NCBI RefSeq assembly: GCF_008905045.1
Contig: NZ_VWMY01000016.1
Span: forward strand, 1-64,000
Source: Streptomyces albicerus
Lineage (GTDB): Bacteria > Actinomycetota > Actinomycetes > Streptomycetales > Streptomycetaceae
Direction of reading: 5' to 3'
Length of the DNA: 64,000 nucleotides
Within the stretch, counting starts at the first letter, position 1. Each line of letters begins with the position of its first letter. Shown here piece after piece: positions 16,686-26,078 of this stretch. The notes under the pieces are model-generated. The model was not told the DNA's origin and searched no databases. It was given only the letters and a program-made list of their open reading frames with translations. A program made the translations under genes and the position numbers.

Positions 16686-19600
16686 ATGCCGCATGCATTG
16701 AGCGAGGTCTCGGTAAGTCATCGCCGCCTGGACGGAAAGATCGACGAGGACCGAGCCTGGTCGGCTACGGGCGGAAAGAATTTTCCGCCTGTCACCCCGT
16801 GGCGTACGTTCCGCTGGCGGTACGGACAGAAGCACTATTCGGGCACGTATTGGTCCTCAACGATGGGGGCACATGTCGTCTATGAGTCGCGACTTGAGCT
16901 GACCCGCCTGCTCTATGCCGACTTCGACCAGAACGTGACCGCGGTCTTCGCCCAGCCGTTCCTGCTCTCGGCCACGGTGGACGGTAGTGCGCGCCGCCGT
17001 CACGTCCCGGACTTCCTGCTTCTGCGTGACAACGACGTTCCCTTGGTAGTCAACGTCAAGCCGCGGCACCTGCTCACGCGGCCGAAAGTGGCTTTCTCCC
17101 TCAGGTGGGCACGCGAGGTCGTCATGTCGCGCGGCTGGGACTTCGAGGTGTGGAGTGAGCCCCAAGAAGCGGAGTTGGCAAACCTGCGCTTCCTCGCCGG
17201 CTACCGCCGGCATTGGCTCTTCGACCACCAGGTACTTACGGAAGTCCGCCAAGCCGATCTGCATGGGGCGACGCTGGGTGAGGCATTCGACGCGTTTCCG
17301 CACCGGCCCACCTGGCAGGTACGAGCCGCGGTGTTACGGCTGCTGTGGTGTCAGCACTTCGCAACCGATCTGAGCAGTCCGCTGTCCCTGCGCCACCAGC
17401 TGTGCCGAGGGCCGGTCACGGTGACGGGGGCCGCGATCAACACGCTTCCCGTCCCGCTCGAGGAATCGGAGCAGGAATCGGAGCACCACGATGAAAACTC
17501 AGCAGCACTGCTACGGCCATCGAGCACGGGAGGACGGGTGAACGGAGCCGCCGTACGTGTCGGCGTGGGAACGCGACTGAGGTACGACGGCGAAGTCGTC
17601 GTGGTGGAGGAGATGTTCGGCGCTCCGACCGGAAGCGAGGTCCTCGTCCGGGACGGCCCGGGCCGCCGGTTCCGGCTGGCCCTTCGTGAAGTTCTCTCTT
17701 CCGGTCGGGCCCAGGTGATTGCCGAGGAGCCCGGTCCGGCGTCCGATGATCCGTGTGAGACGGCTTCGGTGGTCCTGGCGCAACTGGGCGAGGAGGAACT
17801 GACCGAGGTCAGGGAACGAGCCGCTCACATCAACGAGGTCCTCTACGGCTTCCGATCGGGCACAGTCGAGCTGGCTGCACCCGACGAGCCACGGCCGGAG
17901 TACGCACCAACTATCCCCAAGATGCAGAGATATGAGGCCAAGGCTGTCGAGCTGGGCGTGAGTACCCGAACCATCAAGCGGTGGGTTCACGCGTTCCTCC
18001 TCGACCGGGAGGCTGGGCTGGTCCACGGAGGTCCTCAGCGGGCGGCGGACCTGGGAGGGGTGGGTCGGGCCGATCCGCGATGGGTGGAGATGGCCCTGGA
18101 GATCATGGCCGAGCACGAGGAGAAGTCGAAGCCGACCAGGGCCAAGGTGATCCGTAGCATCGGCCCGCGCCTTCAGGCCCGCTACGGTAAGGGCGAGGTA
18201 GAGCTGCCCACGCGGGCGACGGCGTATCGGTGGCTTCAGGAACTGGATCAACGATTGCCGACCTTCCGACTGAGCGCAAAACGCAACCGGGATATCGCCG
18301 CCCGGCCGGGCACCGCGTACGGGAAGTTACGGCCCACCCGGCCCGGCGAGTACCTGCTGATGGACACCACGCGCCTGGATGTCTTCGCTCTCGACCCGCT
18401 CACGCTCAAGTGGGTACAGGCGGAGCTGACGATCGCGATGGACTGGTACACACGCTGCATCACAGGGATCAGGGTCACCCCCGTATCGACACAGTCCATC
18501 GACGTCGCCGCAGCGTTGTTCCAGACCTACCGCCCTCGTCCGGCCGGGAAAGAGTGGCCGCCGCACGCGGTCTGGCCTGACCACGGCATTCCCCGCACGG
18601 TCTTCGTAGACCGTGAGGCGCTGGCCGGTCCGGAGGATGAGACGCGTGCCCGAGGTACGGGAGTTGCGAGCCCGGCCATGGTGCCGGAGACCATCGTGGT
18701 CGACCACGGCAAGGTCTACCTCTCTGAGCACATCACCAGCGTCTGCCAACGCCTGGGGCTGTCCGTACAGCCGGCCCGGCTGCGGACTGGCCGGGACAAA
18801 GGGCCGATCGAAAGGTTCTTCAAGACCCTACGCGAGGCGTTGCTGGAGTTGCTGCCCGGCTACAAGGGGCCGGACCTGTTCTCGCGTGGTCTCAACCCGG
18901 AGGGGGAGGCCTTCTTCTTTCTCAACGAGCTGGAAGCGATCATCCGTGAGTGGGTCGCCTGCACGTATCACCACCTGCCTCACAAAGGACTGGTGGATCC
19001 GAGGGTGCCGGGACTACGTCTGTCGCCCGCGATGATGTTCGAGCACGGCATTGCGCGCGCGGGCTACATCGAGGTGCCCCGTGACCCGGATCTTGGCTTC
19101 GAGTTCCTGAAAACCGTGTGGAAGCCGATCCACCACTACGGCGTGGAGACCCGCAAGTGCCGTTACAACGGACCTGGGCTGGACGGATACCGCAACACAA
19201 CCAGCTCGTACGCCGGGCCGAGGGCCAAGGGTCGGTGGCCGATCCACGTCGACCCTGACGACATCAACCTCGCCTACTTCCGGCGCCCGGATACCCGCCG
19301 CTGGCACACCCTGACCTGGGAACATGCCCCGGCGCAGAAGTTTCCTATCAGCGAAGAGGCCATGGGCTTGGCTCGGACGCTGGCCGGGAAGAAGCATCGC
19401 TTCCCCGATGACGAGACCGCGGTTGCCGAGCTACTGGAGCGATGGAACCTCGGTTTGGGGCTGACCATGTCCGAGCGACGTATCGCGCTCAGGATGGCCC
19501 GTGAGCAGTCCGCCTTCGATCTGCCGGTGACGGACGAAGACGAGATCAAGGCCCTGCCGTCGGTTGCCCGGGTCCTTGCACTTGAATCCGGCCACACTCC

Positions 19601-19736
19601 GTCCGGCGATCAGGACGATGCCGAGGAGCCGGAGCCCTACGAGGGCCAGGCACTGGGTGATGACGACGAGGACGACGAACTCGATGCCCAGGACACTGCC
19701 GAAGACTTCTATGCCGACGCCCTGGAGGACGCGTGA
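16686..19736 (+). CDS. tnsAB: TnsA-TnsB fusion transposase
   Basis: 1016 residues. Residues about 35-200 are a TnsA-like endonuclease: YESRLELTRLL (E67), RRHVPDFLLL (D109) and VVNVKPRH (K125) form a PD-(D/E)XK site. From about residue 285 the protein is TnsB-like: a small beta domain, HTH segments (VSTRTIKRWVHAF), an rve/RNase-H core with D560 (LLMDTTRLDVF), D673 (TIVVDHGKVYLS) and E709 (DKGPIERFFK), giving 35 residues between the second Asp and the Glu, then a Mu-type beta-barrel and an acidic tail that probably contacts TnsC. TnsA cuts 5' ends and TnsB joins 3' ends, giving cut-and-paste movement. ATG 16686 follows ggggtagg; a TTG at 16629 is possible. Confidence 0.93.
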   Translation: MPHALSEVSVSHRRLDGKIDEDRAWSATGGKNFPPVTPWRTFRWRYGQKHYSGTYWSSTMGAHVVYESRLELTRLLYADFDQNVTAVFAQPFLLSATVDGSARRRHVPDFLLLRDNDVPLVVNVKPRHLLTRPKVAFSLRWAREVVMSRGWDFEVWSEPQEAELANLRFLAGYRRHWLFDHQVLTEVRQADLHGATLGEAFDAFPHRPTWQVRAAVLRLLWCQHFATDLSSPLSLRHQLCRGPVTVTGAAINTLPVPLEESEQESEHHDENSAALLRPSSTGGRVNGAAVRVGVGTRLRYDGEVVVVEEMFGAPTGSEVLVRDGPGRRFRLALREVLSSGRAQVIAEEPGPASDDPCETASVVLAQLGEEELTEVRERAAHINEVLYGFRSGTVELAAPDEPRPEYAPTIPKMQRYEAKAVELGVSTRTIKRWVHAFLLDREAGLVHGGPQRAADLGGVGRADPRWVEMALEIMAEHEEKSKPTRAKVIRSIGPRLQARYGKGEVELPTRATAYRWLQELDQRLPTFRLSAKRNRDIAARPGTAYGKLRPTRPGEYLLMDTTRLDVFALDPLTLKWVQAELTIAMDWYTRCITGIRVTPVSTQSIDVAAALFQTYRPRPAGKEWPPHAVWPDHGIPRTVFVDREALAGPEDETRARGTGVASPAMVPETIVVDHGKVYLSEHITSVCQRLGLSVQPARLRTGRDKGPIERFFKTLREALLELLPGYKGPDLFSRGLNPEGEAFFFLNELEAIIREWVACTYHHLPHKGLVDPRVPGLRLSPAMMFEHGIARAGYIEVPRDPDLGFEFLKTVWKPIHHYGVETRKCRYNGPGLDGYRNTTSSYAGPRAKGRWPIHVDPDDINLAYFRRPDTRRWHTLTWEHAPAQKFPISEEAMGLARTLAGKKHRFPDDETAVAELLERWNLGLGLTMSERRIALRMAREQSAFDLPVTDEDEIKALPSVARVLALESGHTPSGDQDDAEEPEPYEGQALGDDDEDDELDAQDTAEDFYADALEDA
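17528..17540 (+). promoter_or_regulatory. Internal ribosome site and GTG inside tnsAB
   Basis: gggagg at 17528-17533 sits four bases before an in-frame GTG at 17538, exactly where the TnsB-like part begins (VNGAAVRVGVGTRLRYDGE). Separate TnsB genes in Streptomyces open with a similar sequence. A free 732-residue TnsB may therefore be made as well as the fusion. Confidence 0.6.
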
Positions 19737-20899
19737 GCCAGGCCCGTAAAGACAAAGCCGCCCAGCAAGCGCCGGTCAGGCTGGACAACCTCACTTTGTC
19801 CCGCAAAGAAGGCCTGCGGGCTATGGCCGATACACCTCCCCGTCGGCAGCCGGACGTGCTGACCGTCAAGCAGCTCGCCGGGCTGAGCGAAGCAGCCCAC
19901 GAGGAGTACCAGGAGGCTCGTAGTGTCTGGCATGCCAACATCGGCCCGATTAAGACGCCCCAGCTCAAAGCCCTGCACGAGGACTTGTGGGACATCGTGG
20001 ACAGCAACCAACAGGACGGCGACAAGGCGAAGGGCGCTGTGGCCGTGGATGCCTTCCCCGGGCTCGGGAAGACCACTGCGGTGCTGAATTTCGCACTGAA
20101 ATACCACCGGCGCCAGATTCAGCGGGAAGGCGCCTTCACCGATGCCGGGCACGAGCGGTGGCCGGTCTGCCGGGTCGGGCTGACCAGCAACATCGGCATG
20201 AAGGACTTCAATCGGGCCCTGCTGGAGTATTACGCGCACCCGGGGCGGAACAGCGGCACCTCCGCCCTGTTTGTCCAGCGCGCGCTGGACTGCGTGCTGC
20301 AGTGTGAGACCAAACTGCTGATCATCGATGACCTGCACTTCCTCAAGTGGCAGGCCAAGAACGGCAAAGAGGTCAGTAACCACTTCAAGTACATCGCGAA
20401 CGAGTTCCCGGTCACCTTGATCTTCATCGGAGTGGAACTCGAGCAACGTGGCCTGTACTCCGAGGTCGACGACAGCGGGGACATCGCCCTGGCCCAGACC
20501 GCACGTCGAACGACCCCGCTCACCTTGGACCCGTTCGACGTCGACAACGAGCAGCACCGCAAGCAATGGCGGAATCTTCTGCTGGCGCTGGAGCGGCGCA
20601 TCGTTCTCAGCCGCGCCTTCCCCGGCATGCTCGCCGACGAGTTGAGCGACTACCTCTTCTACCGCACCACCGGTCACATCGGCTCACTGATGACTCTGAT
20701 CAACAGGGGATGCCAACGCGCCGCACGAAGCAAGACCGAACGTCTCGATGAAGACCTTCTCGAGAACGTGAAGATCGATGCGGCCTCGGAGCGGGCGCGC
20801 AAGGCCATCGAGCAGAAGTTCAAGCAACACCGTCTGACCAGCAAACCTCGATCGGCCAATAAGCCGAGCACGAAGCCAGCGGGCGCCGGAGCAGCATGA
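19733..20899 (+). CDS. tnsC: TnsC-type AAA+ transposition regulator
   Basis: 388 residues. Walker A is AFPGLGKTT (107-115), Walker B LLIIDDLHFL (195-204), and a sensor-like stretch VTLIFIGVELEQRG follows, as in TniB/TnsC ATPases of the AAA+ class. The N-terminal ~80 residues and the basic C-terminal tail flank the ATPase core. TnsC couples the target-choosing protein (TniQ/TnsD) to the TnsAB transposase. GTG 19733 overlaps the tnsAB stop by four bases (GTGA), and the stop overlaps the next ATG (ATGA), so the three proteins are translated as one coupled set. Confidence 0.93.
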   Translation: MSQARKDKAAQQAPVRLDNLTLSRKEGLRAMADTPPRRQPDVLTVKQLAGLSEAAHEEYQEARSVWHANIGPIKTPQLKALHEDLWDIVDSNQQDGDKAKGAVAVDAFPGLGKTTAVLNFALKYHRRQIQREGAFTDAGHERWPVCRVGLTSNIGMKDFNRALLEYYAHPGRNSGTSALFVQRALDCVLQCETKLLIIDDLHFLKWQAKNGKEVSNHFKYIANEFPVTLIFIGVELEQRGLYSEVDDSGDIALAQTARRTTPLTLDPFDVDNEQHRKQWRNLLLALERRIVLSRAFPGMLADELSDYLFYRTTGHIGSLMTLINRGCQRAARSKTERLDEDLLENVKIDAASERARKAIEQKFKQHRLTSKPRSANKPSTKPAGAGAA

Positions 20900-23553
20900 G
20901 CGCGGTTCGTAGCCTGCCCATCCGCATTGCGCCGGTCCCGGGGGAAGCGCTGGACTCCTGGCTCGAGACCATGGCGCACTGCATGCGCACCTATCTGAGA
21001 GACCTCTCTCCCGCCCTGGGGCTTCTCCCGCGCCGCGGCAACGGGACCGATTTGGCGCATACCGCTCGGAACAAGACAGTGCTGCTGCATCCTGCCGAGG
21101 CTGAGGCCATAGCGGCTGCGACCGGTCTGGAAGTCGATCAGGTGCACCGGATGACGCTGAAGCACTACGACCAGAAGGCATTGTTGATCAGTCCCGAGGA
21201 CCGGCACGTCAACCTGCATGCCGTGTGGGGACGAAGGCGAGGCTCTCGTTTCTGTCCCCAGTGTTTGTCCGAATCCGGCGGACGATGGCAATTGTCTTGG
21301 CGCCTGGGATGGTCCTTCGCCTGTCTGGCCCACAACAGACTGCTGGCCGACGAGTGTCCGGACTGCGGTCGCCCTCAGCGCATGCGGCAGCACAGCGCAT
21401 ACGGTGTTCCTGTTCCCGGCCTCTGTGTGAACACCAATCAGAGCAGTGGGAAACAGATCCGTTGCCGAGGAGATCTCACCCGAGCCGATACTCCTACATG
21501 GCCCGCGGGGGCCAGTGTTCTGGCGGCACAGCGGCTGCTTGACCGGTCCATCGCGGAAGGGAGAGCCAACTTCGGTATCTACGCCGAAGACCCACCGCCG
21601 ACAGTGGTAGCACTCGCCGACGTCCGCGCGGTCGCAGCCCGCTTCCTGTCGGTGGCCTCACGCAACATCGACGTGTTGAAGGAGTCCGGTGTTCTTGCCG
21701 GGATTCCCGCACAACTCCTCGAAGATCTACCTGAATCCGATCGCGATTCACGTTTCCCTGCCCGGCCCGGGTCCATGACCCCGCGCCAAGCGTCGGCCAC
21801 TGGGGCCGCCGTTCTCGCAGCCCTCGACATTCTCGGACAGCCCGACGTTCAGCAAGCGGGTGAGCGCATGCGTCCGCTCATCGATGCCACTAGCACCGCC
21901 CTCTCCATCGAAGCGGCGGTTCTTGTGCAGCACTGGGGTGGCGACATCAGCCCCCGCCTCAAGGCCGTTCACCTTGCCGCTTTGCGGCCCCTACTCACCC
22001 CCAACCTGCAACTTCGATATCGAACCGTCAGTAGCGCCCCAAGCCGACCGGCAACCGGCGTGATCGTGGCATCACGGCGAGCCCGCAAAGTCCCAACACT
22101 TCTCTGGCCACTGTGGTCGCTGCGGCTGTCGCCGCCGCAGGGTGCCTGGGAGTGGCACCTACGCCAGGGGCTGTCCGGCGCGCTCCTGATGGTCGGCAAC
22201 AGGCTGGACGCTGGCGAAGCCCTCGCCCGGCTTGGCAGCACGACTGACCGGCAACGTGTAAGCCGTACGCTGCGACTCCTCGAACGTTCTGGCTCTTGGC
22301 TGGGGGTTCAGGAGGCCTTGGTTCGGCTTGCGGACTATCTCGATGCCACTGCCGTTCCCATCGACTACCACCGACGTCGCCGGTTGGACTATCGGGCCCT
22401 GCTGCCCGCCGAGCAGTGGAACGATCTATGCAACGAGAGGGGGATCAGAGCAGGCCGTCAGCGCCGAGCCCTAGTAGCTCGCGCTCTACTCACCGAACGG
22501 CTGAGCGGACTGCCTCCGTCCTCTCCGGATACCTCGTCCAGAAGCTCTTTCCGAAACCAGATGATTAAGTTCCCCTCTTGGCAGACGCCTGCTCTGGCCG
22601 AAGCTCTTGACCGGACAGCCCGCGAGTTCCTGGACCGGAACAATCTGCGCGATGAGCCCATTTCGTGGCTGCCTCCAGCAGAGTTGCTTCACCGTCTTGA
22701 CCTTCCGGGGCCGGACCCGGAGGAGATCGACGTGACACGCCTTCACCAACTCCTTCGCGGTGAAGCGCCATCCGTCCCAGCGGCCGCGGATGCGCTCGGC
22801 GCAACGCGAGAAGCCGTCCGCCTAGTGCTCGCCATGCATCCTGCGCCGCCCACAAAGCACGTCCCGGGACTAAAGAGCACCAGCAGCGGAGCTTTCTTCT
22901 TCGCACGGCACACTCTCACTGCCGAAGAACTCACGCGGCTCTACATCGAAGAAAAGCAGACGCTCCTGGAGATCGGCCGCCGCATCGGCGTCAGCGCACC
23001 GATCATTGGCAAGCTTGCGGCCGAGTACGACATCCCTCTGCGCTATCCACGAGAGCCAGGTCGTCTTCGCACAGCGCACGTGCCGAGAGAGTGGCTCTAC
23101 GAGCAGTACATCCTCAATCAGCGGTCTGTAACAGACCTAGCTGCCGAGCGGCAGATTGGTGTACAGACCATGCTGAACCGAATCAGAGAGAACGGCATCC
23201 CACTCCGTGAACGAGGAGGCCGCAGCCACCAGAAGACGTTGCATCGTGACAAAGAAGTGCAAGGTGCTCCACCCATCCTCCGGCCTGCGTTCACCGACGG
23301 AGGAGCAAGCCTTCGCCTGGAACGCTTTGCCGCAGCTTCCATCTATACCAGCTTCATCAAAGCTGGCAGAGCCTTGAAGCTTCACCCCTCCAGCCTCACC
23401 AGCGATGCCTGCAGACTGGAACGAGACCTGGGCACGCAGCTTCTCCAGCGAGCCACTCCCGGAGCACCCATGCAACTCACCGACTTCGGACTCCGTGTCG
23501 TGGAGGCGATCCGGGCATGGAAGGCGAATGAACCGTCAGGTAGAAGCCAATGA
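20896..23553 (+). CDS. tniQ: Large TniQ/TnsD-family target-selection protein
   Basis: 885 residues, far longer than small TniQ proteins and in the TnsD size class. The N-terminal TniQ domain carries its zinc site as C120-x2-C123, C143-x2-H146 and C154-x2-C157 (SRFCPQC, FACLAH, DECPDCG). The C-terminal third holds predicted DNA-binding units: an HTH about 675-718 (TLLEIGRRIGVSAPIIGKLA), another about 730-775 (SVTDLAAERQIGVQTMLNRI) and a LysR-type winged HTH about 805-870 (SFIKAGRALKLHPSSLTSDA). TnsD proteins read a specific attachment sequence, so this one probably directs insertion into the lipoprotein gene or a related site. It is the last gene of the tns operon. Confidence 0.92.
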   Translation: MSAVRSLPIRIAPVPGEALDSWLETMAHCMRTYLRDLSPALGLLPRRGNGTDLAHTARNKTVLLHPAEAEAIAAATGLEVDQVHRMTLKHYDQKALLISPEDRHVNLHAVWGRRRGSRFCPQCLSESGGRWQLSWRLGWSFACLAHNRLLADECPDCGRPQRMRQHSAYGVPVPGLCVNTNQSSGKQIRCRGDLTRADTPTWPAGASVLAAQRLLDRSIAEGRANFGIYAEDPPPTVVALADVRAVAARFLSVASRNIDVLKESGVLAGIPAQLLEDLPESDRDSRFPARPGSMTPRQASATGAAVLAALDILGQPDVQQAGERMRPLIDATSTALSIEAAVLVQHWGGDISPRLKAVHLAALRPLLTPNLQLRYRTVSSAPSRPATGVIVASRRARKVPTLLWPLWSLRLSPPQGAWEWHLRQGLSGALLMVGNRLDAGEALARLGSTTDRQRVSRTLRLLERSGSWLGVQEALVRLADYLDATAVPIDYHRRRRLDYRALLPAEQWNDLCNERGIRAGRQRRALVARALLTERLSGLPPSSPDTSSRSSFRNQMIKFPSWQTPALAEALDRTAREFLDRNNLRDEPISWLPPAELLHRLDLPGPDPEEIDVTRLHQLLRGEAPSVPAAADALGATREAVRLVLAMHPAPPTKHVPGLKSTSSGAFFFARHTLTAEELTRLYIEEKQTLLEIGRRIGVSAPIIGKLAAEYDIPLRYPREPGRLRTAHVPREWLYEQYILNQRSVTDLAAERQIGVQTMLNRIRENGIPLRERGGRSHQKTLHRDKEVQGAPPILRPAFTDGGASLRLERFAAASIYTSFIKAGRALKLHPSSLTSDACRLERDLGTQLLQRATPGAPMQLTDFGLRVVEAIRAWKANEPSGRSQ

Positions 23554-23594
23554 GCACCGACCGAGCAGCATGGAGTGATGAGCGAAGTGCGACT

Positions 23595-24679
23595 TCAATT
23601 CCCAGATATCCGCCGTTTGCGGGATGCGCCGGCGTCTATGACAGCCGCCAACACAGAAACTGTCGCCAGCACCGCGAAGAGCGTCGGGTAGCCGCCAAGT
23701 TCTGCCGCCAGAGCGGCGCCGACAAAGGGAGAAAGAGCACTGGCAACAGTCACGGGAGCCGCAAGAAGGCCAGAGAATCTGCCGTAGTGCGCAGCGCCCC
23801 AGCGCTCGGTGACCGCTGTGGCCTGGAGCAAGGTGAGGTTGCCGCGCACCATGCCCGCCACGACAGCAAGGGCGATCAAGAGCGGAATGGGCCCATGGAT
23901 AGCGCCGAGCAGCGCGGTGGTTGCTGCGCTGAGGCCGATCAGTGCGACGGTGCGGGTGGCGACGCCGGTTCGGCGGACGAGGCTGGAGTAGAGCGTGCGG
24001 CCCAGGGTCTGGCCTGCGCCGCCGAGGCCTAGCGCCCAGGCAGCCGCCGCGGCGCTCGCCCCACGTTCCATGAGCAGCGGGACGAGGGCGATGACGACGG
24101 CATACATAGCGAAGCCATTGAGGGTGAAGGCTGCGGCGAGGAGCAGGAACGGCCGGCTGCGGGCGACTGATCTGCTGCCATCGACCTGGCGCGTGGGGTG
24201 TGATGGGGCTGGCGGCCAGGGCCCGCGGAGTGCGAAGGCATGAACGGGGATGGTGATGGCGGCCAGGAACACGGCAAGGACCGCGTAGGTGGTGCGCCAG
24301 CCGAGGTATTCTACAAGCAACGCTGTCAGGGGCGCAAAGACGGTGGAGGCGAGACCACCCGCCAAGGTGACGACAGTCAGGGCACGGACGCGGTCTTCGC
24401 CCCACCAGCGGGTGAGGGCGGCGAAGGCTGGCTGGTAGAAGGTGGCGGCCATGGCCACCCCGGCGAGCAGCCACGCAGCCGTGAAAATCGTCAAGTTGGG
24501 GGCGCGCGCTACCAGGAGTATTGCGATCACGCCCAGGACGGAACCCGTCGTCATGACTGCGCGGGGACCACGGTGGTCGAGGACCCGACCGACAGGGATG
24601 CCGATCAACGCGGAGACGAGCAGGGCGCCGGAGAACGCTCCGGTCGTGGCGGTGGTGGACCAGCCGGTGTCGGCGGTGA
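23595..24679 (-). pseudogene. MFS transporter, N-terminus lost
   Basis: About 360 residues of a major facilitator protein, from ADTGWSTTATTGAFSGALLV to a C-terminal SRKRRISGN. It keeps the loop motif GRVLDHRGPR after the second helix, but the first helix is gone: the frame runs straight into the inverted repeat of the neighbouring Tn3-type remnant at 24680. About eleven helices remain, so it is probably inactive. It converges on tniQ with a 41-bp gap. An upstream ATG inside the remnant could produce a chimeric protein, but the added sequence is a shadow. Confidence 0.85.
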
Positions 24680-25133
24680 TGGCCCTGTTCTCCCGAAGCC
24701 ACGGCGAAGTGACAAGTAGCTCTCTGTAGCGGATCTGGGGTGTGCTTGTTAGCGTTTTTGATCTTCTGGGCTCATCGTGGGCCGTGCTCGGGGAGGTTGG
24801 TCCGGTCATGGCGACCGGAGGGAGCTCGGGGTGCGGCAGGAGTGGGAGCCGGAGGACCTGATCGAGGTCTGGACGCTGCTGGAGGAGGACCAGGAGCGGC
24901 TGCGGAACAAGTCGGGGGCGAAGCGCAAGGGACAGAACCCCTCCGTGGCCAGCATCTACCGGGCGCTCGCCGAGCACGCCAAGCGCGAGGCGTACCCCGA
25001 AGCCGTCGCCCAGGCCCGCCGCCCTCCAGGGCGGCGAAGTCTCCGAACCCCGTCTCGCTCTCCCGGACCGAGCGTCACTCTGATTACAGAGAGCTACTTG
25101 TCACTTCGCCGGGGCTTGGGGAGAACAGGGCCA
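24680..25133 (+). mobile_element. Tn3-family remnant bounded by 49-bp inverted repeats
   Basis: Bases 24680-24728 and 25085-25133 are inverted copies of each other with two mismatches over 49 bp; the conserved core is tacagagagctacttgtcac. Between them lies the first part of a Tn3 transposase gene and a short unrelated coding scrap. The 454-bp unit resembles a MITE made by internal deletion. The genes on the two outer sides differ, and both lack their 5' ends. Confidence 0.85.
24831..25084 (+). pseudogene. Tn3 transposase N-terminal fragment (DUF4158)
   Basis: GTG 24831 follows ggagggagctcggg. The product VRQEWEPEDLIEVWTLLEED then RLRNKSGA matches the start of Tn3-family TnpA (DUF4158). After about 32 residues it switches to NPSVASIYRALAEHAKREAY, which does not belong to TnpA and which I do not recognise with certainty. 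A later frame (PRLALPDRAS) suggests a further small deletion. Confidence 0.75.
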
Positions 25134-25984
25134 AGAAGGGCAGCAGCCGCTCGGCCCGCGAGCACAACATGCGCCTGCTCGACGAAGGCACGCTGTACGT
25201 CGCCAAGTTCACCGGCGACAGTCCGGCCGCCGAGATCGACGGCGCCGGCAAGCTTCCGAGTGACGGTGAGTTCGACGGCACGGGCGAGTGGATCCCGCTC
25301 GCGACGGGCAACGTCTCGCATGTGCCGGGCATGACCGCCGCGGAGGTGTACGCCTTCACGCGCCTGGCCGCCGACAAGGCGGGCGCCACCAAGATGGACC
25401 GCCCGGAGGACGTCGAGCCCAGCCCGCGCACCGGCCGCGTCTACGTCGCCCTCACCAACAACTCCCACCGCGGCGCCACCGGCAAGGCGGGGCCCGACGA
25501 GGCCAACCCTCGCAAGGGCAACAAGCACGGCCACATCCTGGAGTTGGAGGAGCAACGGGGTGACGCCGCCGCGAAGAGCTTCCGTTGGAAGCTCCTGCTG
25601 GTCTGCGGAGACCCCGAGGACCCGTCGACGTATTTCGCCGGCTTCGACAAGTCCCGGGTCAGTCCGATCTCCTGCCCGGACAACGTCGCCTTCGACGAGC
25701 ACGGCAACCTGTGGATCGCCACCGACGGGGCCGCGCTGGGCTATCACGACGGCCTCTTCGCCGTCCCGCTCAAGGGTGCCGAACGCGGGCACGTGAAGCA
25801 GTTCCTGTCCATACCGAAGGGCGCCGAGTGCTGCGGCCCCATCATCACCCGGGACCGCATCCTGGTCGCGCCCCAGCACCCGGGCGAGACCACCGGCGCC
25901 ACTGCCGAGAACCCGGGCTCCGCCTGGCCGGACGGGCCGGGGAAGCTGCCGCGTCCGTCGGTGGTGGCTGTCTGGGCCGACTGA
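25134..25984 (+). pseudogene. PhoX-family phosphatase, C-terminal fragment
   Basis: About 280 residues of a DUF839/PhoX protein, from SSRSAREHNMRLLDEGTLYV to VVAVWAD at the stop. Recognisable are the motifs TRLAADKAGATKMDRPEDVE, VYVALTNNS and CPDNVAFDEHGNLWIATDG, which supply metal ligands in PhoX enzymes. The signal peptide and N-terminal propeller blades are missing, cut at the inverted repeat of the Tn3-type remnant. Active PhoX is an exported calcium-dependent alkaline phosphatase; this copy cannot be exported or functional. Confidence 0.88.
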
Positions 25985-25994
25985 GGTGGGCTGA

Positions 25995-26053
25995 CGCAGG
26001 GCCGATGTCCGTTGTCCGGGGAACTGATCGGTTGCCCGGGCAACGGCCCTGCG
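25995..26053. terminator. Bidirectional terminator between convergent genes
   Basis: cgcagggcc (25995-26003) pairs with ggccctgcg (26045-26053). Inside is a perfect 14-bp palindrome, gttgcccgggcaac (26031-26044). It fills the gap between the PhoX remnant and the convergent monooxygenase gene. Confidence 0.7.
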
Positions 26054-26078
26054 CCCGCCGGGCTACTGTCCGGGATCG

